This document shows positions 30,201 to 36,750 of a stretch of DNA of 64,000 bases, piece by piece. The notes beneath the pieces are model-generated. The model saw only the letters and a list, made by a program, of their open reading frames with translations, ran no database searches and was not told the DNA's origin. The stretch covers positions 1 through 64,000 of the forward strand of contig CAJODL010000001.1 of NCBI GenBank assembly GCA_905233165.1, in the 5' to 3' direction. The translations under genes and the position numbers were made by a program. The DNA is from an uncultured Prevotella sp. Lineage in GTDB: Bacteria > Bacteroidota > Bacteroidia > Bacteroidales > Bacteroidaceae. Position 1 is the stretch's first letter. Each line of letters starts with the position of its first letter.

Positions 30201-31326
30201 CACCAGCAATAGTAGGAATAGAGTAAATGTAGAATTGGCGTTTACCTGCGTCAGCTGCCTTATTTGCAGCTATATTCTCATCCTTTCCAGGAGCATATGG
30301 ACTATTACTCCAGCGGCCAACAAACTCTGTAGTTTTTAGCGAGTTGCTCAAAGTCCATTTTCCTTCGGATACTTTTGCTTCGAAATCTGTGTATGCTGCG
30401 TTGATATCAGATGTAAAGCCAGTATTCCATGTAGCAGCAGTTGCGAGGTAAAAATACTTATCAACTCCCACATTCTTCAAAGCATATCCTACACCATGAG
30501 ACTCTGTTGTCCAAAGCTGTGTAGTATTTGATACAGGATCTGCTACTGAGGTGTACTGTGGACGTCCATTGGTTCCTATCATGGCCAAACCTGTTTCGTA
30601 GCCAGTCTCAGAGAGGTCAAGGAACGTGTAGAAGTAGCCTGCCTTGCCCAAACCAGAAGTTGCTGTTACTTTGCTCCACCCTTCCGTTTCCAAAGTGGCA
30701 CTGCTACGACGCGTTGCATCATAACTTGTACGTGAGATGTAATAGATATAAAAGTCAGGTGACTGTGCATCACTCTTATTACAAGCTAGTTCTTCATAGT
30801 AATTGTCTTCCAAGCCATTCCAATGTAGTTTATTATTCAGATTGACTGCACCGCCATCGTTCCAAGGACCAACGAAGCCATTTGAAAAGACGCCCTTTAT
30901 TGAATATTTTCCATTGGAAACCTCAAATGTAAAACCACCATTTTCTGAACTTGAAGCCATTTTATCAGTCCAACCTTGACCTTCATTCGCTGCGCTAATG
31001 AAGTACCAATCATCAACTTTGCTCTGGATGAGGTAGTTGTTTGAGGCATCTTTTGAAAGTTTCCAAACCTGCGCCCAGTCAGCGGTAGGGTTCTGCAAAG
31101 CCTGATAGGTCGGCTTGCTATCTGTGCCAGGACGAGCATTTGTAACAGAATAATTGGATGTACCAGCATCCACGAACATGAAATAGTTATCATCAAGTGT
31201 TAATGACGCCAAGTCTGTAACCCGTGTCCACCCTGCACTCGTCAAATCATCGACTGTGTAGGCACTCGCATTACTCCACCCAAGTAAGAGGGCGAAAGCT
31301 GCCAAAAGTAGTTTAAGTTTTTTCAT
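27226..31326 (-). CDS. Large secreted multidomain protein (1366 aa), possible adhesin or glycan-binding protein
   Basis: A signal peptide (MKKLKLLLAAFALLLGWSNASA) is followed by two related blocks of about 180 residues, each starting with AGW-RVTDLASL / EGWSKVTATSGL and containing Q-x-W-x-x-x and a W-x-x-G core, like beta-trefoil or similar binding modules. A bacterial Ig-like domain follows (about 440-560: TIDFTFSDAGTT, LSGKVLTATFSDVALALSST), then mixed beta and helical segments with jelly-roll character (about 730-1160) and a tail DGKYLENGKIVIVKNGQKF of the type-A sorting kind. No catalytic motif is seen. The length, low-complexity Ala/Thr/Ser content and modular layout suggest a cell-surface binding protein. 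It has an unusually long leader of about 390 nt with a G11 tract upstream. Confidence 0.75.
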   Translation of the reverse strand: MKKLKLLLAAFALLLGWSNASAYTVDDLTSAGWTRVTDLASLTLDDNYFMFVDAGTSNYSVTNARPGTDSKPTYQALQNPTADWAQVWKLSKDASNNYLIQSKVDDWYFISAANEGQGWTDKMASSSENGGFTFEVSNGKYSIKGVFSNGFVGPWNDGGAVNLNNKLHWNGLEDNYYEELACNKSDAQSPDFYIYYISRTSYDATRRSSATLETEGWSKVTATSGLGKAGYFYTFLDLSETGYETGLAMIGTNGRPQYTSVADPVSNTTQLWTTESHGVGYALKNVGVDKYFYLATAATWNTGFTSDINAAYTDFEAKVSEGKWTLSNSLKTTEFVGRWSNSPYAPGKDENIAANKAADAGKRQFYIYSIPTIAGVAEALPGNGDMTADTWYYIDIPATADNYTATATDLSKIVYSANLGTTVMPQITTNTFTAENNSLSAQRYYVKSSTDNNLVIGVSSYTYSVGSPTSSIANNAYIASLSTIDFTFSDAGTTDPAASFALLNGSAKAVLSKGGENVAEGTLSLSGKVLTATFSDVALALSSTYDIAIAAGVVGYEGEETNAAINTSFRTGIIADGVYYFKKKGEYKYLTRGGDYGTETVVDNYGISLQAMIQSDGTYYLKNVDHSLAANTNKYLNMYTDQDAYAWTIAEATGGYYLKYTNGNYMTTSYVDYTDDNGNTNRYYYKAETANEGEAIVWELLSKAEYATSLTAKKNAEITALATAAGIEGVTTLAELESVLSSDYGTTDKTSAISNPLCNSASGWTAVSYNGGSKYTAVDYHAPTIQIWNAVGGITQTVSELPAGLYKITVSATWRPGNSEDATRVGNEANTTAWIYANDNITQLKGWYEGGGTINSTQALVDNALSYLNTVYVYLNGSEDLKIGVAVPNFCQQNWCPIYNWTLTYYEAKATPAEKTALASAITAAEAKTLGFEDKEYAPYNNVAAINALAAAKAINPETASGEAVVAATSALTGATWTPNDGEKNAVYNGNFALSENDGAMVGWVTDHSAGLGGSLHARAFVLTSGGNYDKLAAFGQGDAKRSCAYFRFDGTNSAKTTKYTYGTTNGYTMPLKTGTIYKLTAQAGGWGQVDRNFQIAVVSSTDANVVAQNLKTPAKGVNDGGSVIDYEMYFVVPSAGNYKLVLTNTSGEDNAVVISNIELKSTDALEFVDGSAVPTYAPGTYPSVKITRNLTANRWATGVYPFAISTSDVDEIAVLARYNSEAGIIGFDNAASSTANVPFLMRSTTAKSEISLNNVAVAAANASNAQADDASLVGSYVNNTVVEKDAGNYILSNNTIYPVGDDVKVNAYRAYINITSSTPARSLRFVVGDITGVDNVEAATEATLKDGKYLENGKIVIVKNGQKFK

Positions 31327-31398
31327 TGTTTTTTTTTAGATTTTTTTGTTGTTGAATAGTATAGTAATTATTGCTTAATAAATTTTTTTCATTGAAAC

Positions 31399-31418
31399 CC
31401 CTGTGCCGAAGCACAGGG
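31399..31418 (-). promoter_or_regulatory. UUCG-capped hairpin in the leader of the large secreted protein
   Basis: On the minus strand CCCTGTGC-TTCG-GCACAGGG forms a perfect 8-bp stem with a C(UUCG)G tetraloop, one of the most stable RNA hairpins, about 75 nt before the start codon. No U tract follows, so it is more likely a leader structure than a terminator. Confidence 0.6.
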
Positions 31419-31573
31419 TTGTAAGTCAAAATGCCTACCTTCACAGGCGTACATCTTTTAATTAATAAGGTAACCACATCTTCACAGACTTAGGTTCCTT
31501 GTTTTGCTATTTTTTCTAAATCTATTATTTATGAACTCCCTCAAAAAGGGATTTTTCAATATGCGAATGCAAT

Positions 31574-31640
31574 GTTGCGAGTAAGCGAGAACAGAAGTCA
31601 AATGCATTTGAACTTTGTCGAGCGTGAGCAACTTCGCCGA
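31574..31640 (+). repeat. Dispersed repeat R5, copy 1
   Basis: Contains GTTGCGAGTAAGCGAGAACA and, 25 bp on, GTCGAGCGTGAGCAACTTCG. The reverse complement of 35541-35620 shows the same order (GTTGCGATTAAGTGAGGGTC, then CCGAGCGTGAGCAAGTTCGC). It lies in the long leader of the 1366-residue protein gene. Confidence 0.65.
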
Positions 31641-31712
31641 GATTTTTTCTCTGTTAAGAGGTAGCAGACGATTTTTATCGGATGCCAGAGACGGTTAGTC
31701 TCAAAACCTCGG

Positions 31713-31720
31713 CAAAATTA
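31713..31720 (-). promoter_or_regulatory. Candidate -7 box for the large secreted protein gene
   Basis: TAATTTTG on the minus strand, about 390 bp upstream of the start codon. The -33 region (about 31741) is not TTTG, so the assignment is tentative. Confidence 0.4.
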
Positions 31721-31762
31721 CAAATAATTTTCGAGAAAAACCTTAACAACCTTTAACTTTCA

Positions 31763-31773
31763 GGGGGGGGGGG
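31763..31773. repeat. G11 homopolymer tract
   Basis: Eleven consecutive G on the plus strand (C on the minus strand), about 45 bp upstream of the candidate -7 box of the 1366-residue protein gene. Tracts of this length are prone to slippage. Confidence 0.85.
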
Positions 31774-32143
31774 TAAGGTTTTTTAACGTTTGGAGGGGTG
31801 TTTTTGACTTTATTAACGGTTCCTGATGCGAAAAAGTGTGGAGCGTTTCTCTACACTTTAAAAATGGTTCAATTGCAAATCCCTGCGTTTAGCATGCACA
31901 TAGGGCTTACAAAAAAAAACAATAAAAACACCTTTATAAGATAGACACTCTTGTCAGAGTATTAACGCCATTAGTTCTAATTTCTACTTGTATGCAAGCA
32001 TCCAGATAGCCTTATAACTAACATCGTTATCCCTTGCAGGGACTCTATCTCATAAAGGCAAATACCACGATTTTCTTCCAAAATCTGAAAAACCTATTAT
32101 ACTGTCTGACCTCCTTGCATTACAAACATGAAGAACAAAAATC
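31774..32143. other. Gene-free stretch with a 14-bp inverted repeat pair
   Basis: No gene is visible. CCTTTATAAGATAG (31931-31944) and CTATCTCATAAAGG (32045-32058) are inverted repeats with one mismatch, 100 bp apart, and between them lies the 17-bp word shared in inverted orientation with 25442-25458 (here 31988-32004). This could be a small non-autonomous element, but no target-site duplication was identified. Confidence 0.4.
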
Positions 32144-32587
32144 TCAGAAGACAAACATATTACCAGTTTTGTTGTCCAGATAGTAACGTTCACATTGATC
32201 TCGTGTCGGAGCAAAGTTGTATAAGATTCCGATACTTATTTTGGTCAGCCTCATATAATTCCACAACTGTTGACGCTGCTCGGGGCCAATACTGTCGATA
32301 GCTTTACATTCTACCAAAACGTTATTATTGACAAGGAAATCAACGAAATGCTTATGCTTTATTTGCCTCCCATGAAATGTTACAGAGAAATAATATTCCC
32401 TCACCTTCTCAATGGCATTCTCTTCGAATAAGATATCCAAAGCCTCCTGATACATGTATTCATTCAGGAATGGCCCCAATTCGCGGTGCACTTGCTGGCA
32501 CAATCCGATGATAGTATAGCAACGATTCTTTAGGTCAGTTACAAGTGGTGGATTTACATCAGATAGTTTTGCAATATTGTAGCTCAT
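32144..32587 (-). CDS. GxxExxY-family protein (PD-(D/E)XK nuclease fold)
   Basis: A 147-residue soluble protein. The family pattern is seen as QVHRELGPFLNEYMYQEAL, a variant of the name-giving G-x-x-E-x-x-Y, and the nuclease-like core as KHFVDFLVNNNVLVECKAID (Asp, then E-x-K), followed by QLWNYMRLTKISIGILYNF. The fold is that of PD-(D/E)XK nucleases, but the biological role of this very common Bacteroidota family is not established. It stands alone with its own promoter in a gene-poor region. Confidence 0.85.
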   Translation of the reverse strand: MSYNIAKLSDVNPPLVTDLKNRCYTIIGLCQQVHRELGPFLNEYMYQEALDILFEENAIEKVREYYFSVTFHGRQIKHKHFVDFLVNNNVLVECKAIDSIGPEQRQQLWNYMRLTKISIGILYNFAPTRDQCERYYLDNKTGNMFVF

Positions 32588-32621
32588 AGATAAAAAAGAT
32601 TATTCTTTTTTTAGAACGCAG

Positions 32622-32653
32622 CAAAGAAATGTTTTATTGTTGAATAACTCAAA
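32622..32653 (-). promoter_or_regulatory. Promoter of the GxxExxY gene
   Basis: Minus-strand TTTG (32650-32653), 20-bp spacer, TTTCTTTG (32622-32629); the -7 box deviates at its second base. The start codon lies about 34 bp downstream. Confidence 0.55.
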
Positions 32654-32846
32654 TTTGTCACTATGGTGCAACAGGTAATTTATGTTTGTCGGTTTCCGCA
32701 AAACAGGATGCGCCTCAGACGTAAAAGTTTACTTAAACTCTTAAACTCTACACTTACCACTGACTTTAAACTTTAAACGTTAAACTTTAAACTTTACAAA
32801 AAATGGTTTTTGTCTAAAAAAAATGACCTGTGTCTTATAGAGTTCC
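32654..32846. other. Gene-free stretch with R3 repeat text
   Basis: Contains TTAAACTCTTAAACTCTACA and ACTTTAAACTTTAAACGTTA words (32730-32797) but no gene or terminator with a U tract. It separates the GxxExxY promoter from the 11-bp array. Confidence 0.6.
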
Positions 32847-32945
32847 TTCGGAATTCTTTCGGAGTTCTTTCGGAGATAGTTCGGAATTCTTTCGGAGTTC
32901 TTTCGGAGATAGTTCGGAGATAGTTCGGAGATAGTTCGGAATTTA
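32847..32945. repeat. Nine-unit 11-bp tandem array
   Basis: Nine consecutive units of exactly 11 bp, each starting TTCGGA with three endings: ATTCT, GTTCT and GATAG. Order: ATTCT, GTTCT, GATAG, ATTCT, GTTCT, GATAG, GATAG, GATAG, ATTTA, so a 33-bp trio was duplicated first and the GATAG unit then expanded. The last unit contains the stop codon (32943-32945) of the neighbouring minus-strand gene. Confidence 0.9.
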
Positions 32946-33761
32946 TTCCTCTTTACTTGCTTTTATGGTGCGGAATTCTTCTTCCGAAAGGGCTTTCATG
33001 CGCATAGATTCTTTATCCACGCGTATGTAACCACCTTTTATATATGTAGGGAAATTGAGATTCTGGACAGCTTTTTCGCTCATAGGGATATACCAAAAGA
33101 GGTCTGTCTCAAGGCCTATAGTGTATTTCTCCAAGGTGCTGGTAGCAACAGCATTGACATACTTCACATTCTCGTCGAGGGCACCACAGGGGGCTATGCG
33201 GAAATGTCCCTCTTCGCCTTTTGAGAGATGAAGTGCCATCTCGTTATGGGGCATCACAAACCACACAAGGCCTTTGTCCATATCTGTTATGAGGAGTTCC
33301 TTTTCGGAGTCGTTCTTGACAAGAAGGTCAACATAAAGCATCTTCAGGTCTTCAGCCTGCGCCATAGCACTTGCTGAATAATCCAAGGAGGCGCCAGTCA
33401 ACTCGTGGGCATTGACATAGTTGGATACCATAAAACCATCGACAGGACGGGAGTTCATGCGACCTATTGAATATCCTGCAGAAGCAGCAGAAAAGCCTGC
33501 TGCCACCATAGCCCATCCTGCTGCACTCTTGGCACTCCTGATAGCCTTAACCAACTCTGGCGTTACAACCTGCTGAACAAGAGAACAGGTGATAGCACCA
33601 TCCTGCGAAGGACGAGAAAGAACTCGCTGCTGGTTTTCTGTTGTATCAATCTTTCCATTCTCGATGAGTATCAGCCTATTGGCATAAGAAGGGATATAGG
33701 TTGTCTTACCTTGTGCCTGAAAGGCAAGGAAGAGGAAGAGGAGAGAAATAAGGGGCTTCAT
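32943..33761 (-). CDS. Secreted protein of unknown function (272 aa)
   Basis: A signal peptide (MKPLISLLFLFLAFQAQG) is followed by a soluble protein I cannot assign. Residues about 75-105 are Ala/Gly/Ser-rich (SAAGWAMVAAGFSAASAGYS) and could be a small hydrophobic helix; the rest is beta-rich, with LYVDLLVKNDSEKELLITDM and MALHLSKGEEGHFRIAP. It starts 72 bp after the DUF4143 ATPase stop, across repeat text, and ends in the 11-bp array. Confidence 0.65.
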   Translation of the reverse strand: MKPLISLLFLFLAFQAQGKTTYIPSYANRLILIENGKIDTTENQQRVLSRPSQDGAITCSLVQQVVTPELVKAIRSAKSAAGWAMVAAGFSAASAGYSIGRMNSRPVDGFMVSNYVNAHELTGASLDYSASAMAQAEDLKMLYVDLLVKNDSEKELLITDMDKGLVWFVMPHNEMALHLSKGEEGHFRIAPCGALDENVKYVNAVATSTLEKYTIGLETDLFWYIPMSEKAVQNLNFPTYIKGGYIRVDKESMRMKALSEEEFRTIKASKEE

Positions 33762-33833
33762 GTTAATTAAGAATTATGAATTATGAATTAAGAGTTAAGA
33801 GTTTATATAAAAAAACAATGACTCTTGCTGTTT

Positions 33834-35027
33834 TTAATAAAGCAATCCAAAAAGCCAAAGCGGAATTTTCTTGCCATTACCAATATCGATGCCATCACTG
33901 ACAACAAATCCGTCTTCAATACCTTTTATCTGCTTGAAGCCTTTATTCTTGCCACCCACTTCAAACAACCACCGACCGTCCACTACCAAATCGCCTTGGT
34001 TAGGCATCGAAAGCTGATGACCAACAGCCAGCTGTGAGGCAAAGTAGGTTTCACGCATTGTTCCGTCTTCAACTTGTTGAGTCAAGCAATGCATCAGATT
34101 AGTATTATAGAACAAGACCTTCTCTGGCTTCGAGAGCATATTCATTCCCTTGTCTGCTGCATAGAGCCTACGCACCAAGGCTGCCTTATCCATCAGGTCA
34201 ATAAGCTTCAGCACATTGTTTCGTGAGGCTTGCAGGGTGACGCAGAGCCCTGAAATATTCAAGGTATAAGGCGAACTTTCTGCCAGCACCGCCAGTAATT
34301 GTTTGGCCTTATAGACAGAGTCGTATTCTATGTTACTTACCGATGGTATCTCACTCGTAACAATGGTTTCTATCACCTGCTGCAGACGATCGAAAAATCC
34401 GTCACCTTCATCACGATAGAATGGGTAATAGCCCGTCTCAAGATATTTCTCGAAATGTTGCAGTACCTTCACTTTCGACGTCATCTGAGATGCCTGCATG
34501 AAATGGTCGTTAAGAATGGTTTCCAACGAAAGAACGGGCAACTGTGCCACCTGTTCCAACTGCAGATATTCCCTGAATGACAGTCCCTCCAATATGTACT
34601 GCCTGTGGCGACGCGAGAGGTCACCCATCAGCGACTCATCCAGTTTAAGCATCGACGAACCCGTCACCACGATGTGCAACTGAGGATAGGAGTCGTAGAT
34701 ATTCTTGATTTCCTGCTGCCATCCCTTGTACTTATGCACCTCGTCCAAAAACAGGTGGGTACCGCCGTGCGTATAGTGATACTCTGCCAAATCAAGTACT
34801 GAGTGATTAGCAAACCAAATGTGGTCGAGCGAAGCATACAGAGCCTTCTGCTTGTCTTCGAAAGTACGCAGGATATGCTGAAGAATCATCGTCGTCTTTC
34901 CGACACCCTTTGCACCTTTTATCACTATCAACCGATTATCCCAGTTTATCTTCTCATATAGATATCTGGTAAACCCTAAATCCGTTTCCGCCAACAAGCG
35001 ACCATAAGTCTTGTACAATCTATCCAT
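33834..35027 (-). CDS. AAA-type ATPase with DUF4143 C-terminal domain
   Basis: A 397-residue soluble protein. The AAA_14-type ATPase domain (about 30-170) has Walker A GAKGVGKTT (38-46), Walker B HLFLDEVH (91-98) and a sensor-like VVTGSSML. The C-terminal DUF4143 domain (about 190-390) has the nuclease-like end (GDLVVDGRWLFEVGGKNKGF then KQIKG), similar to Archaeoglobus/Bacteroidota ATPases of unknown role. These are found as lone genes in variable regions and are sometimes linked to mobile elements or defence; no direct evidence for that here. A perfect promoter lies upstream. Confidence 0.87.
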   Translation of the reverse strand: MDRLYKTYGRLLAETDLGFTRYLYEKINWDNRLIVIKGAKGVGKTTMILQHILRTFEDKQKALYASLDHIWFANHSVLDLAEYHYTHGGTHLFLDEVHKYKGWQQEIKNIYDSYPQLHIVVTGSSMLKLDESLMGDLSRRHRQYILEGLSFREYLQLEQVAQLPVLSLETILNDHFMQASQMTSKVKVLQHFEKYLETGYYPFYRDEGDGFFDRLQQVIETIVTSEIPSVSNIEYDSVYKAKQLLAVLAESSPYTLNISGLCVTLQASRNNVLKLIDLMDKAALVRRLYAADKGMNMLSKPEKVLFYNTNLMHCLTQQVEDGTMRETYFASQLAVGHQLSMPNQGDLVVDGRWLFEVGGKNKGFKQIKGIEDGFVVSDGIDIGNGKKIPLWLFGLLY

Positions 35028-35052
35028 TTGTATAAAGAACTAAAATACGCCG

Positions 35053-35084
35053 CAAAGATACATATTTTACTTTAGAAAAACAAA
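35053..35084 (-). promoter_or_regulatory. Promoter of the DUF4143 ATPase gene
   Basis: Minus-strand TTTG (35081-35084), 20-bp spacer, TATCTTTG (35053-35060), matching TTTG-N20-TAnnTTTG, with a leader of about 20 nt. Confidence 0.75.
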
Positions 35085-35162
35085 TATTTAAACTATTTTT
35101 TACTTTTGAGAGTAAAAAATTACATCATCAAGAATACAAAGTGTTGATAATCAGACACGAAA

Positions 35163-35187
35163 AAAGGGAATCCGAATGGCTCCCTTT
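35163..35187 (-). terminator. Distal hairpin terminator downstream of tRNA-Lys
   Basis: AAAGGGA (minus-strand arm at 35181-35187) pairs with TCCCTTT (35163-35169), followed by more U on the minus strand. It would stop transcripts passing the proximal terminator at 35261-35313. Confidence 0.6.
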
Positions 35188-35194
35188 ATGTACT

Positions 35195-35214
35195 TTTAGT
35201 GATTCACTTGGGTT
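35195..35214 (-). repeat. Partial duplicate of the tRNA-Lys 3' end
   Basis: TTTAGTGATTCACTTGGGTT matches 35315-35335 (TTTAGTGATCCGCTTGGGGTT) with two substitutions and one missing G, exactly 120 bp away and in the same orientation. It covers the acceptor arm and half of the T arm. Between the two copies lies a perfect 14-bp palindrome GGCTGGCGCCAGCC (35234-35247). Confidence 0.6.
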
Positions 35215-35260
35215 GATTTTATCGACCCCTGTAGGCTGGCGCCAGCCATCCTACAAAAGA

Positions 35261-35313
35261 AAAAAGAGCCCCAAATATTTGAAAGTGTGACTTTCATATT
35301 TAGTTCTCTTTTT
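35261..35313 (-). terminator. Terminator of tRNA-Lys
   Basis: A long imperfect stem (AGAG...AAATATT-GAAAG pairing with CTTTC-ATATTTAGTTCTCT around 35281-35295) with U runs on the minus strand, directly after the tRNA 3' end. Confidence 0.6.
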
Positions 35314-35319
35314 CTTTAG

Positions 35320-35392
35320 TGATCCGCTTGGGGTTCGAACCCAAGACCCCCACATTAAAAGTGTGATGCTCTACCGACTGAGCTAGCGGATC
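35320..35392 (-). tRNA. tRNA-Lys (TTT anticodon)
   Basis: The minus strand folds into a full cloverleaf of 73 nt: acceptor GATCCGC/GCGGATC plus discriminator A, D arm GCTC-AGTCGGTA-GAGC, anticodon arm TCACA-CTTTTAA-TGTGG with anticodon TTT, and T arm TTGGG-TTCGAAC-CCCAA. CCA is not encoded. A strong promoter lies 40 bp upstream. Confidence 0.97.
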
Positions 35393-35431
35393 GACCGTAT
35401 TTGACAATTGAGTTTTTCTCAAAAGCGGGTG

Positions 35432-35463
35432 CAAAGGTAATACTTTTTTAGCGTATTACCAAA
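35432..35463 (-). promoter_or_regulatory. Promoter of tRNA-Lys
   Basis: Minus-strand TTTG (35460-35463), 20-bp spacer, TACCTTTG (35432-35439). The 25 bp 35425-35449 are identical to 44523-44547 in the rimP-nusA-infB promoter. Confidence 0.85.
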
Positions 35464-35534
35464 TAAATGAGCGAAAAAATGTTAAACCATTATGCATTTT
35501 TAACGGATTAGGCCATTATATGGCTACTTATTTA

Positions 35535-35625
35535 TAACTTTGCAGACGAAGTCTGCGAACTTGCTCACGCTCGGTCATATAAGCAAATGCTTCATGACCC
35601 TCACTTAATCGCAACTTCGCAAGCA
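35535..35625 (-). repeat. Dispersed repeat R5, copy 2, upstream of the AI-2E permease gene
   Basis: Inverted relative of 31574-31640. It starts with the hairpin GCAGAC-GAA-GTCTGC (35542-35556), continues with GAACTTGCTCACGCTCGGTC and ends CTCACTTAATCGCAACTTCG just before the ATG at 35628. A plus-strand TAACTTTG (35535-35542) could serve as -7 box for the permease, with no clear -33. Confidence 0.6.
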
Positions 35626-35627
35626 CT

Positions 35628-36713
35628 ATGATTAAAGGACCTATTACATTTGACCGCATGGCTCGCTGGGTACTGATAGCAGCAGCGGTTGTAGCTTCTA
35701 TTTTTATTCTTTCATACCTGAGTAACGTTCTGCTGCCATTCTTCGCAGCATTGGTTTTCGCGTATCTGCTGTATCCACTGGTGAAGTTCATACAATACCG
35801 CATGAAGGTAAAGATAAGAGTGCTTAGCGTTGTATTGGCGATGATAGTAGGATTATCAATATTTGCAGGAATATTGTATCTCATCATCCCACCTATGATA
35901 GAGGAGTTCTCGAGGTTCACAACATTAGCAACCCGCTATCTGCATCATGTGACGAAGATTAACAACTTCCCAGAGACAGCAAAGGTTTGGATAGAACAGA
36001 ACGGCCCACTGATTGAGGAATTCCTGAAATCAGAGAAATTTTCAGCTACTGTAAAGGATACTGCCCCTACCCTATTTAATGTAATGGGGCAATCTGTTTA
36101 CATGATACTGAATATTGTAAAGTCATTTATCACATTGCTGTATCTGTTCTTCATACTGCTTGACTACGAATATCTGTCAAAGAACTGGATAAAGATATTT
36201 CCAAAAGACTCAAGACCTTTCTGGAACGAGCTAATGGATGACGTAGAGAAAGCCCTGAGCAACTATATCCGCGGACAAGGTACCTGCGCAATGATTATGG
36301 GTATATTGTTCTGCATAGGATTCAGCATAATAGACTTCCCAATGGCTATTGGTCTTGGAGTATTGATAGGCATTATGGACCTTGTTCCATACTTGCACGG
36401 CTTCGGACTCATCCCTGCTGCCTTGCTGGCAGGACTGAAATCTGCTGAAACAGGACAGAACTACTTTGTTGTATTCGGTATGGTGCTGGCCATCTTTGGT
36501 ATAGTGCAGATAATAATGGATGCCATAGTAGTGCCAAAGGTGATGGGCAAGCATATGGGACTGAACCCGACAATATTACTGCTGTCACTGTCAGTATGGG
36601 GAACATTGCTGGGATTCATAGGACTTATCATAGCCCTGCCTGCTACCACCCTTATTATGGCATACTGGCGCAGGTATGTAACAAAGGAGGGGGAAGATAA
36701 AGTTGAGAGTTGA
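35628..36713 (+). CDS. AI-2E/PerM-family membrane permease
   Basis: A 361-residue inner-membrane protein with about eight hydrophobic segments and the usual family layout: two or three N-terminal helices, a helical extramembrane region (about 110-160), then a helix cluster ending IALPATTLIMAYWRRY. Conserved blocks are LLYPLVKFIQYRMK and GLGVLIGIMDLVPYLHGFG, the P-Y/F-x-G motif of the family, then PKVMGKHMGLNPTILLLSL. Members have been linked to autoinducer-2 export and Na+/H+ exchange; the substrate here is unknown. Its last codons (EDKVES) run into repeat text GTTGAGAGTTTAGAGTTG. Confidence 0.88.
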   Translation: MIKGPITFDRMARWVLIAAAVVASIFILSYLSNVLLPFFAALVFAYLLYPLVKFIQYRMKVKIRVLSVVLAMIVGLSIFAGILYLIIPPMIEEFSRFTTLATRYLHHVTKINNFPETAKVWIEQNGPLIEEFLKSEKFSATVKDTAPTLFNVMGQSVYMILNIVKSFITLLYLFFILLDYEYLSKNWIKIFPKDSRPFWNELMDDVEKALSNYIRGQGTCAMIMGILFCIGFSIIDFPMAIGLGVLIGIMDLVPYLHGFGLIPAALLAGLKSAETGQNYFVVFGMVLAIFGIVQIIMDAIVVPKVMGKHMGLNPTILLLSLSVWGTLLGFIGLIIALPATTLIMAYWRRYVTKEGEDKVES

Positions 36714-36750
36714 GAGTTTAGAGTTGAAAGAAGTTTAAGAGTTTGAGGAA

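Noticed and set aside
31391..31418. Intrinsic terminator for a small RNA ahead of the 1366-residue gene
   Set aside because: The hairpin is very stable but lacks a following U tract on either strand.
32847..32945. CRISPR array
   Set aside because: Units are 11 bp with no spacers of constant length and no cas genes in the window; the same applies to the 21-bp array at 24107-24184.
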